From positions 35,537 to 99,536 of the forward strand of contig NZ_JAHLDL010000017.1 in assembly GCF_018861315.1 (NCBI RefSeq): 64,000 nt of DNA. Direction: 5' to 3'. Both the position numbers and the translations under genes were made by a program. The DNA is from Clostridium bowmanii (GTDB lineage: Bacteria > Bacillota > Clostridia > Clostridiales > Clostridiaceae). Shown in pieces: positions 46,186 to 54,736 of the stretch; the first letter of the stretch is position 1; every line of letters begins with the position of its first letter. The notes below the pieces were generated by a model. The model saw nothing but the letters and a program-made list of their open reading frames with translations, was not told the origin of the DNA and searched no databases.

Positions 46186-46680
46186 ATGAAAATCGGGTAT
46201 GATATTTATTATTCCCCTATTGGGATGATTCATGTGGTTGTGGATGAACTCGGTGTTAAAAAAGTAGAGATTTTTGAAGAAGATTGGGTAGAATACAAGA
46301 ACAAGCATGAATTTATTCAAAGAGATGTGAAGCTATGCGAAGAAGTTATGGTTCAGCTAGACGAATATTTCAAAGGAAAAAGGAAAAGTTTTAACATACC
46401 CCTATCCATAGAAGGTACAGATTTCAGAAAAAAAGTATGGAAAGCCCTTCAAGATATTCCTTACGGCGAAACCCGAAATTATTTGCAGATTGCAGAAGCC
46501 ATAGGAAATCCTAAAGCTGTAAGGGCAGTTGGGCAAGCAAATAAAAATAATCAATTGCCTATTATTGTACCTTGTCATAGAGTTATTGGTAAAAGTGGAA
46601 ATTTGGTAGGTTTTGCAGGCAATAGGACTCCGACTCAAAAGCTACTATTAGAAATAGAAGGAGTCAAAGTTGAAAAATAA
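46186..46680 (+). CDS. ogt: Methylated-DNA-protein-cysteine methyltransferase
   Basis: Repairs O6-alkylguanine by transferring the alkyl group to its own cysteine. The active-site motif IIVPCHRVIG puts the acceptor at Cys130, and the helix-turn-helix Arg finger region (GNPKAVRAVGQANKNN) is complete. The frame opens at a TTG (46171), but an aggagg ribosome binding site fits the ATG at 46186, giving 164 aa. It is divergent from the TIGR03916 repair gene and ends at a strong terminator. Confidence 0.95.
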   Translation: MKIGYDIYYSPIGMIHVVVDELGVKKVEIFEEDWVEYKNKHEFIQRDVKLCEEVMVQLDEYFKGKRKSFNIPLSIEGTDFRKKVWKALQDIPYGETRNYLQIAEAIGNPKAVRAVGQANKNNQLPIIVPCHRVIGKSGNLVGFAGNRTPTQKLLLEIEGVKVEK

Positions 46681-46716
46681 TTATAAAATATAAGTTCTAT
46701 AATAGTATATCAGAAA

Positions 46717-46749
46717 AAATCCCCCTGTTTTTTTACAAGTGGGGGATTT
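46717..46749 (+). terminator. Terminator of ogt
   Basis: A GC-rich 9-bp stem (aaatccccc, 46717-46725, with 46741-46749) with T-run in the loop and after the stem. Confidence 0.8.
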
Positions 46750-46786
46750 CATTTATTATTAATAACTCTTTAATAGCTTACTATCT

Positions 46787-46993
46787 CTAATTTAGTATTT
46801 TTATTAGATACAAGCTATTATCTAAAATACTTTGTTCACAACTAAATTTAACACCCTCATCAATAAATTCAAAACATACATCTCTTGTACTATTTATATC
46901 AAATAGACACTTTCCTTTTTCAGCTAAGGATTTTACAGCATCCTCATGAACTCCTTCCCTAAGCAAATGCTGTTTGATTTCTGTATTTAACAT
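46787..46993 (-). CDS. Hypothetical protein (68 aa)
   Basis: A small soluble protein with an N-terminal helix pattern (IKQHLLREGVHEDAVKSLAEK) that could be a UBA-like helix bundle, then two strands. A tggag ribosome binding site lies 8 bases before the ATG. It lies between ogt (convergent) and RNase Z. No family recognised. Confidence 0.6.
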   Translation of the reverse strand: MLNTEIKQHLLREGVHEDAVKSLAEKGKCLFDINSTRDVCFEFIDEGVKFSCEQSILDNSLYLIKILN

Positions 46994-47071
46994 TTTAACA
47001 TCTCCAATCTCTATCCTGTACTTATTACTATCAGTTACAACACAAATAATACCCTATAATTTTTATTTTTC

Positions 47072-48016
47072 CTAATCTACAAAAGACATAGTCTTAACAA
47101 ATCTATCAAAGCCGATAATTGTATTTTTAAAAATGCTCTCGGCTCTATCACTATATCCTTCAGGAATATGCAATGAAGGGCTAAAATGTGTCAATAAGAG
47201 TTCTTGTACCTGACCATTTAAAGCAAGCTTAGCTGCCTCGCTAAAGGTCATATGTTTATTCTTTATTGCTTTTTCAATATCATTATCATCACCATATGTG
47301 CCCTCGCAAATAAACAAGTCACTTCCTTTAATAAAAGTTACTATTTCAGGTATTGGTCTTGTATCCGTGGTAAAACTGAGCTTTATACCTTTTCTTTCTT
47401 TTCCCAGCACCATACTAGGCAAATATGTCTTTTCATGATGAATTATAGGCTCATTTTTTTGAAGACTACTCCATAATTTTTTAGGAATCTCATTTTTAAT
47501 TGCACTTTCAATATCAAATTTTGGTTTTCTTCTAAAATAAAAACTATAACCTAAACAATCAGTTGAGTGCTCAAGTTCCATTGTTGAAATTATTAGATCA
47601 TGGAATCCTCCTAATGATGCATCCCTAGAGTTTATTGGAGTTTGCATTTGCAATGGTCCCTGTGGGTCCTCTAAAATATTAAGGTCGTAAGGAAGGTACG
47701 GCGCTACAACCCTCAGCCCATTGACAATATCTGTAATACCTTTAGGACCAATTATTGTAATAGGTTCAGTTCTACCGCTATTTCCAATGGTAGCAAGAAT
47801 ACCTGGTAGTCCCACAATGTGATCCGCATGTCCATGAGTTATGCAAATTATATCTATTGACTTAAAACCCCAACCCAGTATTTTCATGGATACTTGGGTG
47901 CCTTCCCCACAATCAAGCAATATCTTTCTACCTTTATAATTTATAAGAAGTGAAGATAGATATCTTTCGGGAACAGGCATTCCACCTCCACATCCTAGCA
48001 GTGCTACATCAACCAA
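47072..48016 (-). CDS. rnz: Ribonuclease Z
   Basis: Processes the 3' end of tRNA precursors. The N-terminal LLGCGGGMPVPERYLSS and the metallo-beta-lactamase motif HGHADH (residues 61-66) are present, with the later His/Asp ligands in LLTHFSP and FTTDTRPIP. The length (314 aa) is that of the short RNase Z form. The MPVPERYLSS signature is typical of the clostridial subgroup. Alone on its strand. Confidence 0.9.
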   Translation of the reverse strand: MVDVALLGCGGGMPVPERYLSSLLINYKGRKILLDCGEGTQVSMKILGWGFKSIDIICITHGHADHIVGLPGILATIGNSGRTEPITIIGPKGITDIVNGLRVVAPYLPYDLNILEDPQGPLQMQTPINSRDASLGGFHDLIISTMELEHSTDCLGYSFYFRRKPKFDIESAIKNEIPKKLWSSLQKNEPIIHHEKTYLPSMVLGKERKGIKLSFTTDTRPIPEIVTFIKGSDLFICEGTYGDDNDIEKAIKNKHMTFSEAAKLALNGQVQELLLTHFSPSLHIPEGYSDRAESIFKNTIIGFDRFVKTMSFVD

Positions 48017-48171
48017 TTAAATCACCTCATCTACATTGTTTATTTATCCTATTGTACACCCATTTGCATTATAATATCTATATCTATAGAGTAGGCTACA
48101 TAACAATATTTTATACACAAGCTAAAAAATGAATGCCCTATTTAGGACATCCCTTCTCAGTTATTTTTAAA

Positions 48172-49308
48172 TTATAATTCTAAAGCCTTTGTTAAATCTT
48201 CCATGATATCGTAAGCATTTTCAATTCCTACTGATAATCTTATCAAATTATCAGTTATGCCAATTTTTTGTCTCATCTCAGAAGGAATTGCAGCATGTGT
48301 CATAGTTGCAGGATGACAAATTAATGACTCTACTCCTCCTAAGCTTTCTCCAAAAGTTACTAACTCTAAATTTCCTAAGAAACTTTTATAATCATACCCT
48401 TCTTTAAGAATGAAAGAAATAATTCCACCATAACCTTTAGCTTGTTTAGATTGTATTTTGTATCCTTGATGATCTTCAAACCCTGGATAATATACTTTTT
48501 CTACTTCACTTTTATCTTTTAAAAACTCTGCAATAATCTTTGCATTTGAGTTGTGTCTGTCCATTCTTAATGCTAGTGTTTTAATACCTCTTATTAACAA
48601 GAAGGAATCAAATGGAGATAAAACTCCCCCTGTTGAATTTTGTATAAAATGTATTCTTTCAGCTAATTTACTATTATTCACTACCACAAGGCCAGCAATT
48701 AAATCACTGTGTCCAGCTAAATATTTTGTAGCACTATGAATAACTATATCTGCACCGAGAGTGATTGGTTTTTGTAGATATGGTGTCATAAAAGTATTGT
48801 CTACAATAGTAATTAAATTGTTTTTCTTTGCTATTTTTGCAACCTCTTCAATATCTGTAATACCCATCAATGGATTGGTTGGAGTCTCTATAAAAATAGC
48901 CTTTACACTGTCATCAATATTACTTTTTAGTTCTTCTATATTTGATGAATTAAATACACTGTAATGTATACCAAAGTTAATAAAATATTTATCTAAAACT
49001 CTAAATGTTCCACCATAAATATTATTCGATATAAGAATTTTATCTCCCGTTTTAAATAATGATAGTACTGCCGTTGTTGCCGCCATTCCTGAACCAAAAG
49101 CAAACCCAGCATAACCTTCCTCAAGTTCTGCAATAAGTTTTTCCACAGCTGCTCTTGTAGGATTTCCTGATCTTGAATACTCATAAGCATTATCAGCGTC
49201 AAACTTGCCTTTTTTAAATGTAGATGTCTGGTATATAGGTACATTTACTGCCCCCGTACTAGCATCACCATCTATTCCACCATGTATTAATAAAGATTCA
49301 ATTTTCAA
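48172..49308 (-). CDS. Cystathionine gamma-lyase/beta-lyase-type PLP enzyme
   Basis: A PLP-dependent trans-sulfuration enzyme of the Cys/Met metabolism family (378 aa). The PLP-binding lysine lies in HSATKYLAGHSD near residue 195 and FGSGMAATTAVLSLF is the phosphate loop. Whether it is a cystathionine beta-lyase (methionine synthesis) or gamma-lyase (cysteine from cystathionine) cannot be decided here. It ends a four-gene operon with an amino acid ABC importer, which points to cystine or cystathionine use. Confidence 0.9.
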   Translation of the reverse strand: MKIESLLIHGGIDGDASTGAVNVPIYQTSTFKKGKFDADNAYEYSRSGNPTRAAVEKLIAELEEGYAGFAFGSGMAATTAVLSLFKTGDKILISNNIYGGTFRVLDKYFINFGIHYSVFNSSNIEELKSNIDDSVKAIFIETPTNPLMGITDIEEVAKIAKKNNLITIVDNTFMTPYLQKPITLGADIVIHSATKYLAGHSDLIAGLVVVNNSKLAERIHFIQNSTGGVLSPFDSFLLIRGIKTLALRMDRHNSNAKIIAEFLKDKSEVEKVYYPGFEDHQGYKIQSKQAKGYGGIISFILKEGYDYKSFLGNLELVTFGESLGGVESLICHPATMTHAAIPSEMRQKIGITDNLIRLSVGIENAYDIMEDLTKALEL

Positions 49309-49336
49309 ATTTTTTTCCTCCTCAATAATCTATTAA

Positions 49337-50080
49337 TTAATCCGAAACTAAATTTAAAAATTGTTTTATTCGTGGATTAGTTGTGTTACTTAATAATTGA
49401 TCAGGTGTCCCCTTATCAATAATAAGCCCGTTATCCATAAATATTATATTGTCCCCTACTTCTTGTGCAAAACTCATATTATGAGTAACAACTACCATGG
49501 TCATGCCTTCAAGAGATAGCTCCTTCATAACTTTAAGCACCTCTGCTGCAAGTTCGGGATCAAGTGCTGATGTTGGCTCATCGAAGAGCAAAACTAATGG
49601 TGCTATAGCCATAGAACGTGCTATAGCAACTCTCTGTTGTTGTCCTCCTGAAATCTCATGAGGATAACTGTTACTTTTATCTAAAAGTCCAACCTTATCT
49701 AGTAACATAAGTGCTTTATCATTTGCAACTTTCTTAGATTGCTTAAGTACAGTTACCAGACCCTCCATAATATTTTCTACCACAGTCATATGGGGAAATA
49801 AATGAAAGCCCTGAAATACCATTCCTGTATTTTTACGCAGCATTAATATTTCTTTTTCAGTCGGCTTTTTATTTCCACTAAATGTAAGTTCACTGTCGCC
49901 AATTTTTATGGTTCCACCATTAGGCACTTCTAATAAATTCATACATCTAAGAAGGGTTGTTTTACCTGAACCTGAAGGTCCTATCACAATTGTTGTTTCA
50001 CCCTTTTTAATTTGTAAATCAATACCTTTTAAAATTTCATTATCTCCAAAGCTTTTGTGTAAATTTTGTATGTTAATCAT
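49337..50080 (-). CDS. Polar amino acid (cystine-type) ABC transporter ATPase
   Basis: A 247-aa ATPase of the HisP/GlnQ/TcyN type. Walker A is GPSGSGKTT (34-42), signature SGGQQQRVAIA, Walker B VLLFDEPTSALDPE and H-loop VTHNM. The frame extends 12 codons upstream, but a ggagg ribosome binding site fits the internal ATG at 50080, so the shorter form is given. Translated after the permease (13-bp gap). With the C-S lyase downstream the most likely substrate is cystine. Confidence 0.92.
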   Translation of the reverse strand: MINIQNLHKSFGDNEILKGIDLQIKKGETTIVIGPSGSGKTTLLRCMNLLEVPNGGTIKIGDSELTFSGNKKPTEKEILMLRKNTGMVFQGFHLFPHMTVVENIMEGLVTVLKQSKKVANDKALMLLDKVGLLDKSNSYPHEISGGQQQRVAIARSMAIAPLVLLFDEPTSALDPELAAEVLKVMKELSLEGMTMVVVTHNMSFAQEVGDNIIFMDNGLIIDKGTPDQLLSNTTNPRIKQFLNLVSD

Positions 50081-50093
50081 GAATTTCCTCCAA

Positions 50094-50777
50094 TTACTTA
50101 GCCACAAATTTTTCAAGTTTTTTCTCTATCCTCTGTTGAAGTGTAGATAATATAGTACAAAATAATAAGTATATAAAAGCTACTTCACAGTACAATACAA
50201 GAGGCTCATATGTTGCCGCAGTTATTCTTTGAGCAATCTGAAACATTTCAGTTAAAGTAATCGCCGCAGCCAAAGATGTATCTTTAACTAGACTTATGAA
50301 GGAGTTTGATAGTGGTGGCACAGATACCCTAGCTGCTTGTGGCAAAATTATACGAACTAATGCTTGGGTATGTGTCATTCCAATTGAGGCACCTGCCTCC
50401 CACTGACCCTTTGGTATTGATTGAATTGCTGCTCTAATTACTTCTGAATTATAAGCTCCAACATTTAGTGTAAAACCTATAATTGCTGCTGTTAGAGGTC
50501 CCATTGTTAATCCAGCCATTGGTAATCCATAAAACACTATAAATAACTGTACTAGAAGAGGAGTACCCCTTATTATCCAAACATAAAAACTTGATATTAA
50601 AACTAATGGTTTATATTTTGAAATACGTGCAAGGGCCGTTGCCATAGCCACTATTGAACCAAGAATAAAAGAAATCACTGCAAGTGGAACTGTAAATTTC
50701 ACACCTGCTATTAATAAAGGAAAGAACGAATCTTTAATTATGTTTAATATTCTTATTGTCTCTACATCAAAATTCAT
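50094..50777 (-). CDS. Polar amino acid (cystine-type) ABC transporter permease
   Basis: A 227-aa HisM/GlnP-type permease with five membrane segments and the EAA loop EAGASIGMTHTQALVRIILPQA. The RGTPLLVQLF segment is diagnostic of polar amino acid importers. It lies between the binding protein (12-bp gap) and the ATPase. Confidence 0.93.
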   Translation of the reverse strand: MNFDVETIRILNIIKDSFFPLLIAGVKFTVPLAVISFILGSIVAMATALARISKYKPLVLISSFYVWIIRGTPLLVQLFIVFYGLPMAGLTMGPLTAAIIGFTLNVGAYNSEVIRAAIQSIPKGQWEAGASIGMTHTQALVRIILPQAARVSVPPLSNSFISLVKDTSLAAAITLTEMFQIAQRITAATYEPLVLYCEVAFIYLLFCTILSTLQQRIEKKLEKFVAK

Positions 50778-50789
50778 ATTATCACCCTA

Positions 50790-51587
50790 TTATTTTGATA
50801 CATCGCTACCAAACCACTTTTCAGAAATTTTTGCGTAAGTACCATCTGATTTCATATCAGTAAGTGCTTTATTAGTTGCATCTACTAATTCTTTATTTCC
50901 TTTATTAAACATAATAGCACTTGGCTGTGCATTTCCTTCTTCATCAACAACTTTTACAGCAAGATCTGGTTTTTGCTTTTTAAGGTCAAGATAAGATAAG
51001 CTATCATTAACCGTAGCATCTACTCTTTTAGAAGTTAAAAGATCAATTGATTGATTAAAGCTGTCAACTGCTTGAAGCACTGCACCATTATCTTTTGCAA
51101 TTTTAGCTAAGTTACTAGTCAATGATTGAGCAGATTTTTTGCCTTTCAAATCTTCAAACTTTTTGATTGTAGTATCAGCACTATTTACTATAAGTACAGC
51201 TTTTGAAACTATATAAGGATTTGAAAAATCATATTTCACTTGTCTATCAGGTTTAATTCCAACCTGGTTTACTACCATATCGAATCTCTTTGCATCTAGG
51301 CCAGCAAACATACCATCCCACTTTGTTTCTATAAATTCAGGTTTAATGCCGATACGCTTAGATACTTCCTCTGCAATTTCAACATCAAATCCCGTTAACT
51401 TTCCTGCCTTATCATGGAATGTATATGGTGCATAGGTACCTTCAGTGCCAATGCGTATTTTTCCTTCACTCTTTATTTTTGATAATAAATCTTTAGATTC
51501 ATTATTTTTACCGCTACTTGTCCCACATCCTGCAAGACCTACCGTTGCTATTAATAAAGTACTAATTAGTATAGATAATTTTTTCAT
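50790..51587 (-). CDS. Amino acid (cystine-type) ABC transporter binding lipoprotein
   Basis: A 265-aa binding protein of the SBP_bac_3 family. The lipobox is GLAGC with lipidated Cys21, and GTYAPYTFHDKAGKLTGFDVEIAE is the ligand-binding start of the first lobe. The frame is open 19 codons upstream, but an aggagg ribosome binding site fits the ATG at 51587. First gene of the four-gene importer/lyase operon, with a near-consensus promoter upstream. Confidence 0.93.
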   Translation of the reverse strand: MKKLSILISTLLIATVGLAGCGTSSGKNNESKDLLSKIKSEGKIRIGTEGTYAPYTFHDKAGKLTGFDVEIAEEVSKRIGIKPEFIETKWDGMFAGLDAKRFDMVVNQVGIKPDRQVKYDFSNPYIVSKAVLIVNSADTTIKKFEDLKGKKSAQSLTSNLAKIAKDNGAVLQAVDSFNQSIDLLTSKRVDATVNDSLSYLDLKKQKPDLAVKVVDEEGNAQPSAIMFNKGNKELVDATNKALTDMKSDGTYAKISEKWFGSDVSK

Positions 51588-51634
51588 TTGTTGTCCTCCT
51601 AGTATTCCTACCGTTTTAGTAAGGTATTGTTTAT

Positions 51635-51664
51635 ATAATACCACAGTTCTTCTTTTGTTGTCAA
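51635..51664 (-). promoter_or_regulatory. Promoter of the cystine-type importer operon
   Basis: TTGACA (RC of 51659-51664), 18-bp spacer, TATTAT (RC of 51635-51640). The ~45-nt leader contains the imperfect dyad ATACC-N-GGTAGGAATA, which recalls the sites of CymR, the Rrf2-type cysteine regulator; that link is a guess. Confidence 0.65.
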
Positions 51665-51720
51665 TATAGTTTTTTATGTTTACAATTGTTTCAAATAAAA
51701 AAGAGCCCTAAGACTCCTTT

Positions 51721-52074
51721 TTATTTGTCTGAATCTAAATTACTTATTTCAATATACTCGTCTTCTCCAAGTTGCCTTATGAATTCATATTCTTTTACAT
51801 ACATTAAATGAATTTTTGTTTTTACTTCCATTAAAGTTTTGGACTTTTCCTTATTATCTTCTCTTTCTATTATATCTGCTTCAATTAAACTGCCATGCTT
51901 CATGTTGATTCTAAGTTTATATGTATTATCAATATTTTCATTCCAGGGTTCTAAGCAAACTGCTTTCATTATTGTATTTTTACATTTTGAGCACTCCATA
52001 TATAGTTGTTGTTCAACTTTTTCAATGATTACTTTATTATTATCACATGATTTACATACCATAGTTCTATACAT
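51721..52074 (-). CDS. Hypothetical zinc-ribbon protein (117 aa)
   Basis: Two CxxC pairs (CKSCDN near residue 8 and CSKCKN near residue 30) suggest a small zinc ribbon followed by an acidic strand-rich domain of ~80 residues. There is no membrane segment. It may be a nucleic-acid- or protein-binding accessory factor. Monocistronic; no named family recognised. Confidence 0.65.
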   Translation of the reverse strand: MYRTMVCKSCDNNKVIIEKVEQQLYMECSKCKNTIMKAVCLEPWNENIDNTYKLRINMKHGSLIEADIIEREDNKEKSKTLMEVKTKIHLMYVKEYEFIRQLGEDEYIEISNLDSDK

Positions 52075-52250
52075 ATATAAACACCTCTAGTATATATATG
52101 TATTAAGTCAGAAATTTATGTATATGGTGATTAATAATCTAATTGGCTATATTTTCATGAACATAAATAGTGATTATTGAATATAATAAATATATCAAGC
52201 TTTAAAATTGCATAGGATGAAATATCTTATTACTTACGGGGGCGGTCATT

Positions 52251-53132
52251 ATAAAAAAATTTATAATTATATTAATTCCTATTGTAGCTATAATCATATT
52301 GCGTTTAATGTTATATAATTCAAAAGTAGAAAAAAAAGATCTTAAAACTTCACTAAATTATGAGATAAATAAACAATTAGAGGTTACTACCAATGATCTT
52401 AAATTACCAACAATTAGAACAGAACCAAAATTAAATGATTTGAATAAAACTATTGATATATTGGTAGGGGCCAATAAGCCTGTAGCTAATAAACCAATAA
52501 AGGTAAGTGAAAAGGAAGTCTATCTTACCTTCGATGATGGTCCTTCTGAGAACACTTCCAAAGTACTGAAAATTTTAAAGGATAATGATGTTCATGCAAC
52601 ATTTTTCGTTAATGGACACACCGGCTATAAAAAGGTATACAAACAAATTGTAAATCAAGGAAATGTTATAGGTAATCATACTTATTCACATGATTATAAA
52701 ACAGAATATTCATCTATCATTGCCTATAATCAAGAAGTAGATAAATTGAATTGTTTTTTAGAAGGTATTGGGATTCCGAGGCCTATACTCATGAGGTTTC
52801 CTGGAGGATCAAACAATACAATAAGCAATAATTATGGTGGCAAAGATATAATGAACAAATTAACCAAAGAACAAGTAAGAAAAGGCTACCAATATATTGA
52901 TTGGAATGTTTATTCGGGAGATTCAGATAAAGTGACGGAAAACAAAAATGTTATTATAGAAAATGTTATGAGGGAATCTAAGGGTATGAAGTCAATTGTG
53001 ATTTTATTTCACGATTCAAAACCAAAGACAACTACTGTGGAGGCTTTACCTATCATTATTCAAAACTTAAAACAGCTAGGATATGTGTTTAAAACCTTAT
53101 CAATCAACAGTCCTGTTATTCACTTTAAATAA
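52251..53132 (+). CDS. Polysaccharide deacetylase (NodB-type), start codon altered
   Basis: A NodB-domain enzyme that removes N-acetyl groups from peptidoglycan or other GlcNAc polymers. All motifs are present: TFDDGPSENTSK (metal and catalytic Asp), NHTYSHD (metal His pair), RFPGGS, DWNVYSGD and ILFHDSK. The N-terminal membrane anchor (IIKKFIIILIPIVAII) is only in frame if translation begins at ATA 52251 or ATT 52248; the first recognised start codon is a TTG at 52299 inside the anchor. A gggggcgg ribosome binding site precedes 52248/52251, so an ATG was probably changed to ATA. Synthesis may be low or nil. Confidence 0.85.
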   Translation: MKKFIIILIPIVAIIILRLMLYNSKVEKKDLKTSLNYEINKQLEVTTNDLKLPTIRTEPKLNDLNKTIDILVGANKPVANKPIKVSEKEVYLTFDDGPSENTSKVLKILKDNDVHATFFVNGHTGYKKVYKQIVNQGNVIGNHTYSHDYKTEYSSIIAYNQEVDKLNCFLEGIGIPRPILMRFPGGSNNTISNNYGGKDIMNKLTKEQVRKGYQYIDWNVYSGDSDKVTENKNVIIENVMRESKGMKSIVILFHDSKPKTTTVEALPIIIQNLKQLGYVFKTLSINSPVIHFK

Positions 53133-53151
53133 AACATATAAGTAAAAAAAG

Positions 53152-53305
53152 ACATTCTAATGACTTACCAATACTTAAATATGTTCCCAATAGTATTGCT
53201 ATGGGCAATAGCACTCCATTTTTATTTGACTTAGTATCTTTTGTTACAAAAGATATTGAGGACGATGGAATTGAACATGCATTAGTTCACTATGGAATTA
53301 TATAA
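53152..53305 (+). pseudogene. C-terminal stub of a Cof-type HAD hydrolase
   Basis: The frame encodes SNDLPILKYVPNSIAMGNST and ends EDDGIEHALVHYGII, the closing motif IV (GDxxND/NDLPML) and C-terminal helix of HAD-IIB sugar phosphatases. Over 200 preceding residues are missing and there is no start codon or ribosome binding site. It directly follows the deacetylase stop, so the deletion ends just behind that gene. Confidence 0.7.
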
Positions 53306-53361
53306 TTAATATATACAATTTTAACGATATTAATTAATTCAGTATTTTATAAATATATGCA

Positions 53362-53398
53362 AAAACACAGTAAAGAAAGTATAATTCTACTGTGTTTT
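53362..53398 (+). terminator. Terminator after the HAD stub
   Basis: aaaacacagta (53362-53372) pairs with tactgtgtttt (53388-53398), 15-base loop. Confidence 0.78.
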
Positions 53399-53431
53399 CT
53401 CATTTTAAAATTTTGAAGTAATTTACTTTAT

Positions 53432-53638
53432 CTAATTTTTGTTTCTAGTTCCTTCGTTAGCAGCTTGTATTCCAGCATTCCCATTAACCTTAAATCCATT
53501 TTTAGCATTTTTACTATCTAAACTATTAGCTATAAGACTTTGATCCTTTTGTTTTATGGTCGTATTTTGGGTCAGACTATTTCCACTATTAGGTATAATA
53601 TTTTGATTGTTTTCAGCTATGGTTTTATTTTGACTCAT
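53432..53638 (-). CDS. Small Asn/Gln-rich protein (68 aa)
   Basis: Almost wholly disordered, rich in Asn, Gln, Ser and Lys, with no hydrophobic core, ending GTRNKN. It has an aaaggagagg ribosome binding site, so expression is likely. Its composition resembles a small spore protein, and a SASP gene lies 400 bp away. It also resembles the 43-aa protein at 23883-24014. Function unknown. Confidence 0.6.
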   Translation of the reverse strand: MSQNKTIAENNQNIIPNSGNSLTQNTTIKQKDQSLIANSLDSKNAKNGFKVNGNAGIQAANEGTRNKN

Positions 53639-53797
53639 AAAAATCCTCTCCTTTACTAATTATTCTATATTATAATGCCTTTAACTTTATATACTTATAC
53701 CAAAGTAGAAGTTGTAGTGAAAAAAAGTTTTAATTCAAAAAATCAATTTTGATTATTCACTTAAGCACGCATAACACTAATTTTTTTATATCATGTG

Positions 53798-53839
53798 ATT
53801 CCAATCCAGTAACAAAATCCCATACTGGTTATGTGGAAT
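53798..53839. repeat. Intergenic hairpin in a spacer without genes
   Basis: ATTCCA/TGGAAT and CCAGTA/TACTGG pair in a two-part stem (53798-53808 with 53823-53839). Two further small hairpins follow near 53920-53975. The 440-bp spacer (53639-54080) has no ORF. It might encode an RNA, but neither strand is favoured. Confidence 0.4.
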
Positions 53840-54053
53840 AGGAACATTTTTAAACAAGGTAAATAATAGATGTACTATACAAATTTATAGAATTGTAATT
53901 TCAATATAAAACACTTTAAAAATAGCCACTCTCTTAAGGAAAGCAGCTATTAACTGACGCTTACTTTATTCGTAAGCTATATAATATACTATTCATAATG
54001 TATTAAAAAGATCACACATTTAAAATTTATATTTTATTAATTTGTAAAAGGGA

Positions 54054-54078
54054 AAAAGGGAGCTAATTGCTCCCTTTT
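54054..54078 (-). terminator. Terminator of the SASP gene
   Basis: A 10-bp stem aaaagggagc/gctccctttt (54054-54063 with 54069-54078), loop TAATT. Confidence 0.88.
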
Positions 54079-54080
54079 AA

Positions 54081-54266
54081 TTATAAATTGTTTTCGTAAG
54101 TTTCTACCATTTTCTTAACCATTTGTCCGCCAATTGAACCTGCTTCTCTAGAAGTTAATTCTCCATTGTATCCATCTTTTAAAGTTACACCAACTTGACT
54201 AGCTGCTTCCATTTTAAACTTGTTTAGTCCTTCTCTTGCTTGTGGTACTAATGTTCTGTTTGCCAT
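54081..54266 (-). CDS. Alpha/beta-type small acid-soluble spore protein
   Basis: A 61-aa DNA-coating protein of the dormant spore. The N-terminal ANRTLVPQAREGLNKFKMEA, the GPR protease site region (KMEAASQVGV) and the C-terminal GELTSREAGSIGGQMVKKM are the family hallmark. It protects spore DNA from UV and heat and is degraded on germination. Transcription is normally by SigG. A good aggaggaa ribosome binding site is present. Confidence 0.96.
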   Translation of the reverse strand: MANRTLVPQAREGLNKFKMEAASQVGVTLKDGYNGELTSREAGSIGGQMVKKMVETYENNL

Positions 54267-54491
54267 ATAAATTTCCTCCTCTTTAATAATTATGATTTTC
54301 TTTTATGCTATTATCTTGTGCATTATTATAAAAAAATACTCATTGTAATTTAAGTCTATATTATTAAAATAATATAAAATTAGAAGGTTATGTTAAAAAG
54401 ATTTAGGTATTATATACAATCTTATTCTTATATAATAATTGTAAAGGTAAGTCTCTAAATAAATGTATGAGAAAAGGTCCTACTAAAGGAC

Positions 54492-54676
54492 TTATATATA
54501 CTTTCTCATGTGTTTTAAGGCATTTTCTTCAACTCTTGATACCTGCGCTTGTGATATTCCTCATCGGCCACTTCCATTTGTGTTTTCCCGTAGAAAAACC
54601 TCATCTTTAAAATTATTTTTTCTCTATCTTTTAATTTTTTTAATTCCTCTTTAATTGATATATTTTCAACTCGCAT
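54492..54676 (-). pseudogene. C-terminal fragment of a sporulation sigma factor (SigF/SigG type), frameshifted
   Basis: The frame encodes LKDREKIILKMRFFYGKTQMEVAD, then a shift at 54562-54563 moves to GISQAQVSRVEENALKHMRKY and a stop. This is region 4.2 (the -35-binding helix-turn-helix) of SigF/SigG-type factors. Regions 2 and 3 are missing. An intact copy of the factor should exist elsewhere for sporulation. A short terminator hairpin overlaps its end. Confidence 0.85.
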
Positions 54677-54736
54677 TTAGTCAACCTTTCACACAGTTTC
54701 ATACATTCCTTGAAACTGTTGCTAATTACTAAGGTA

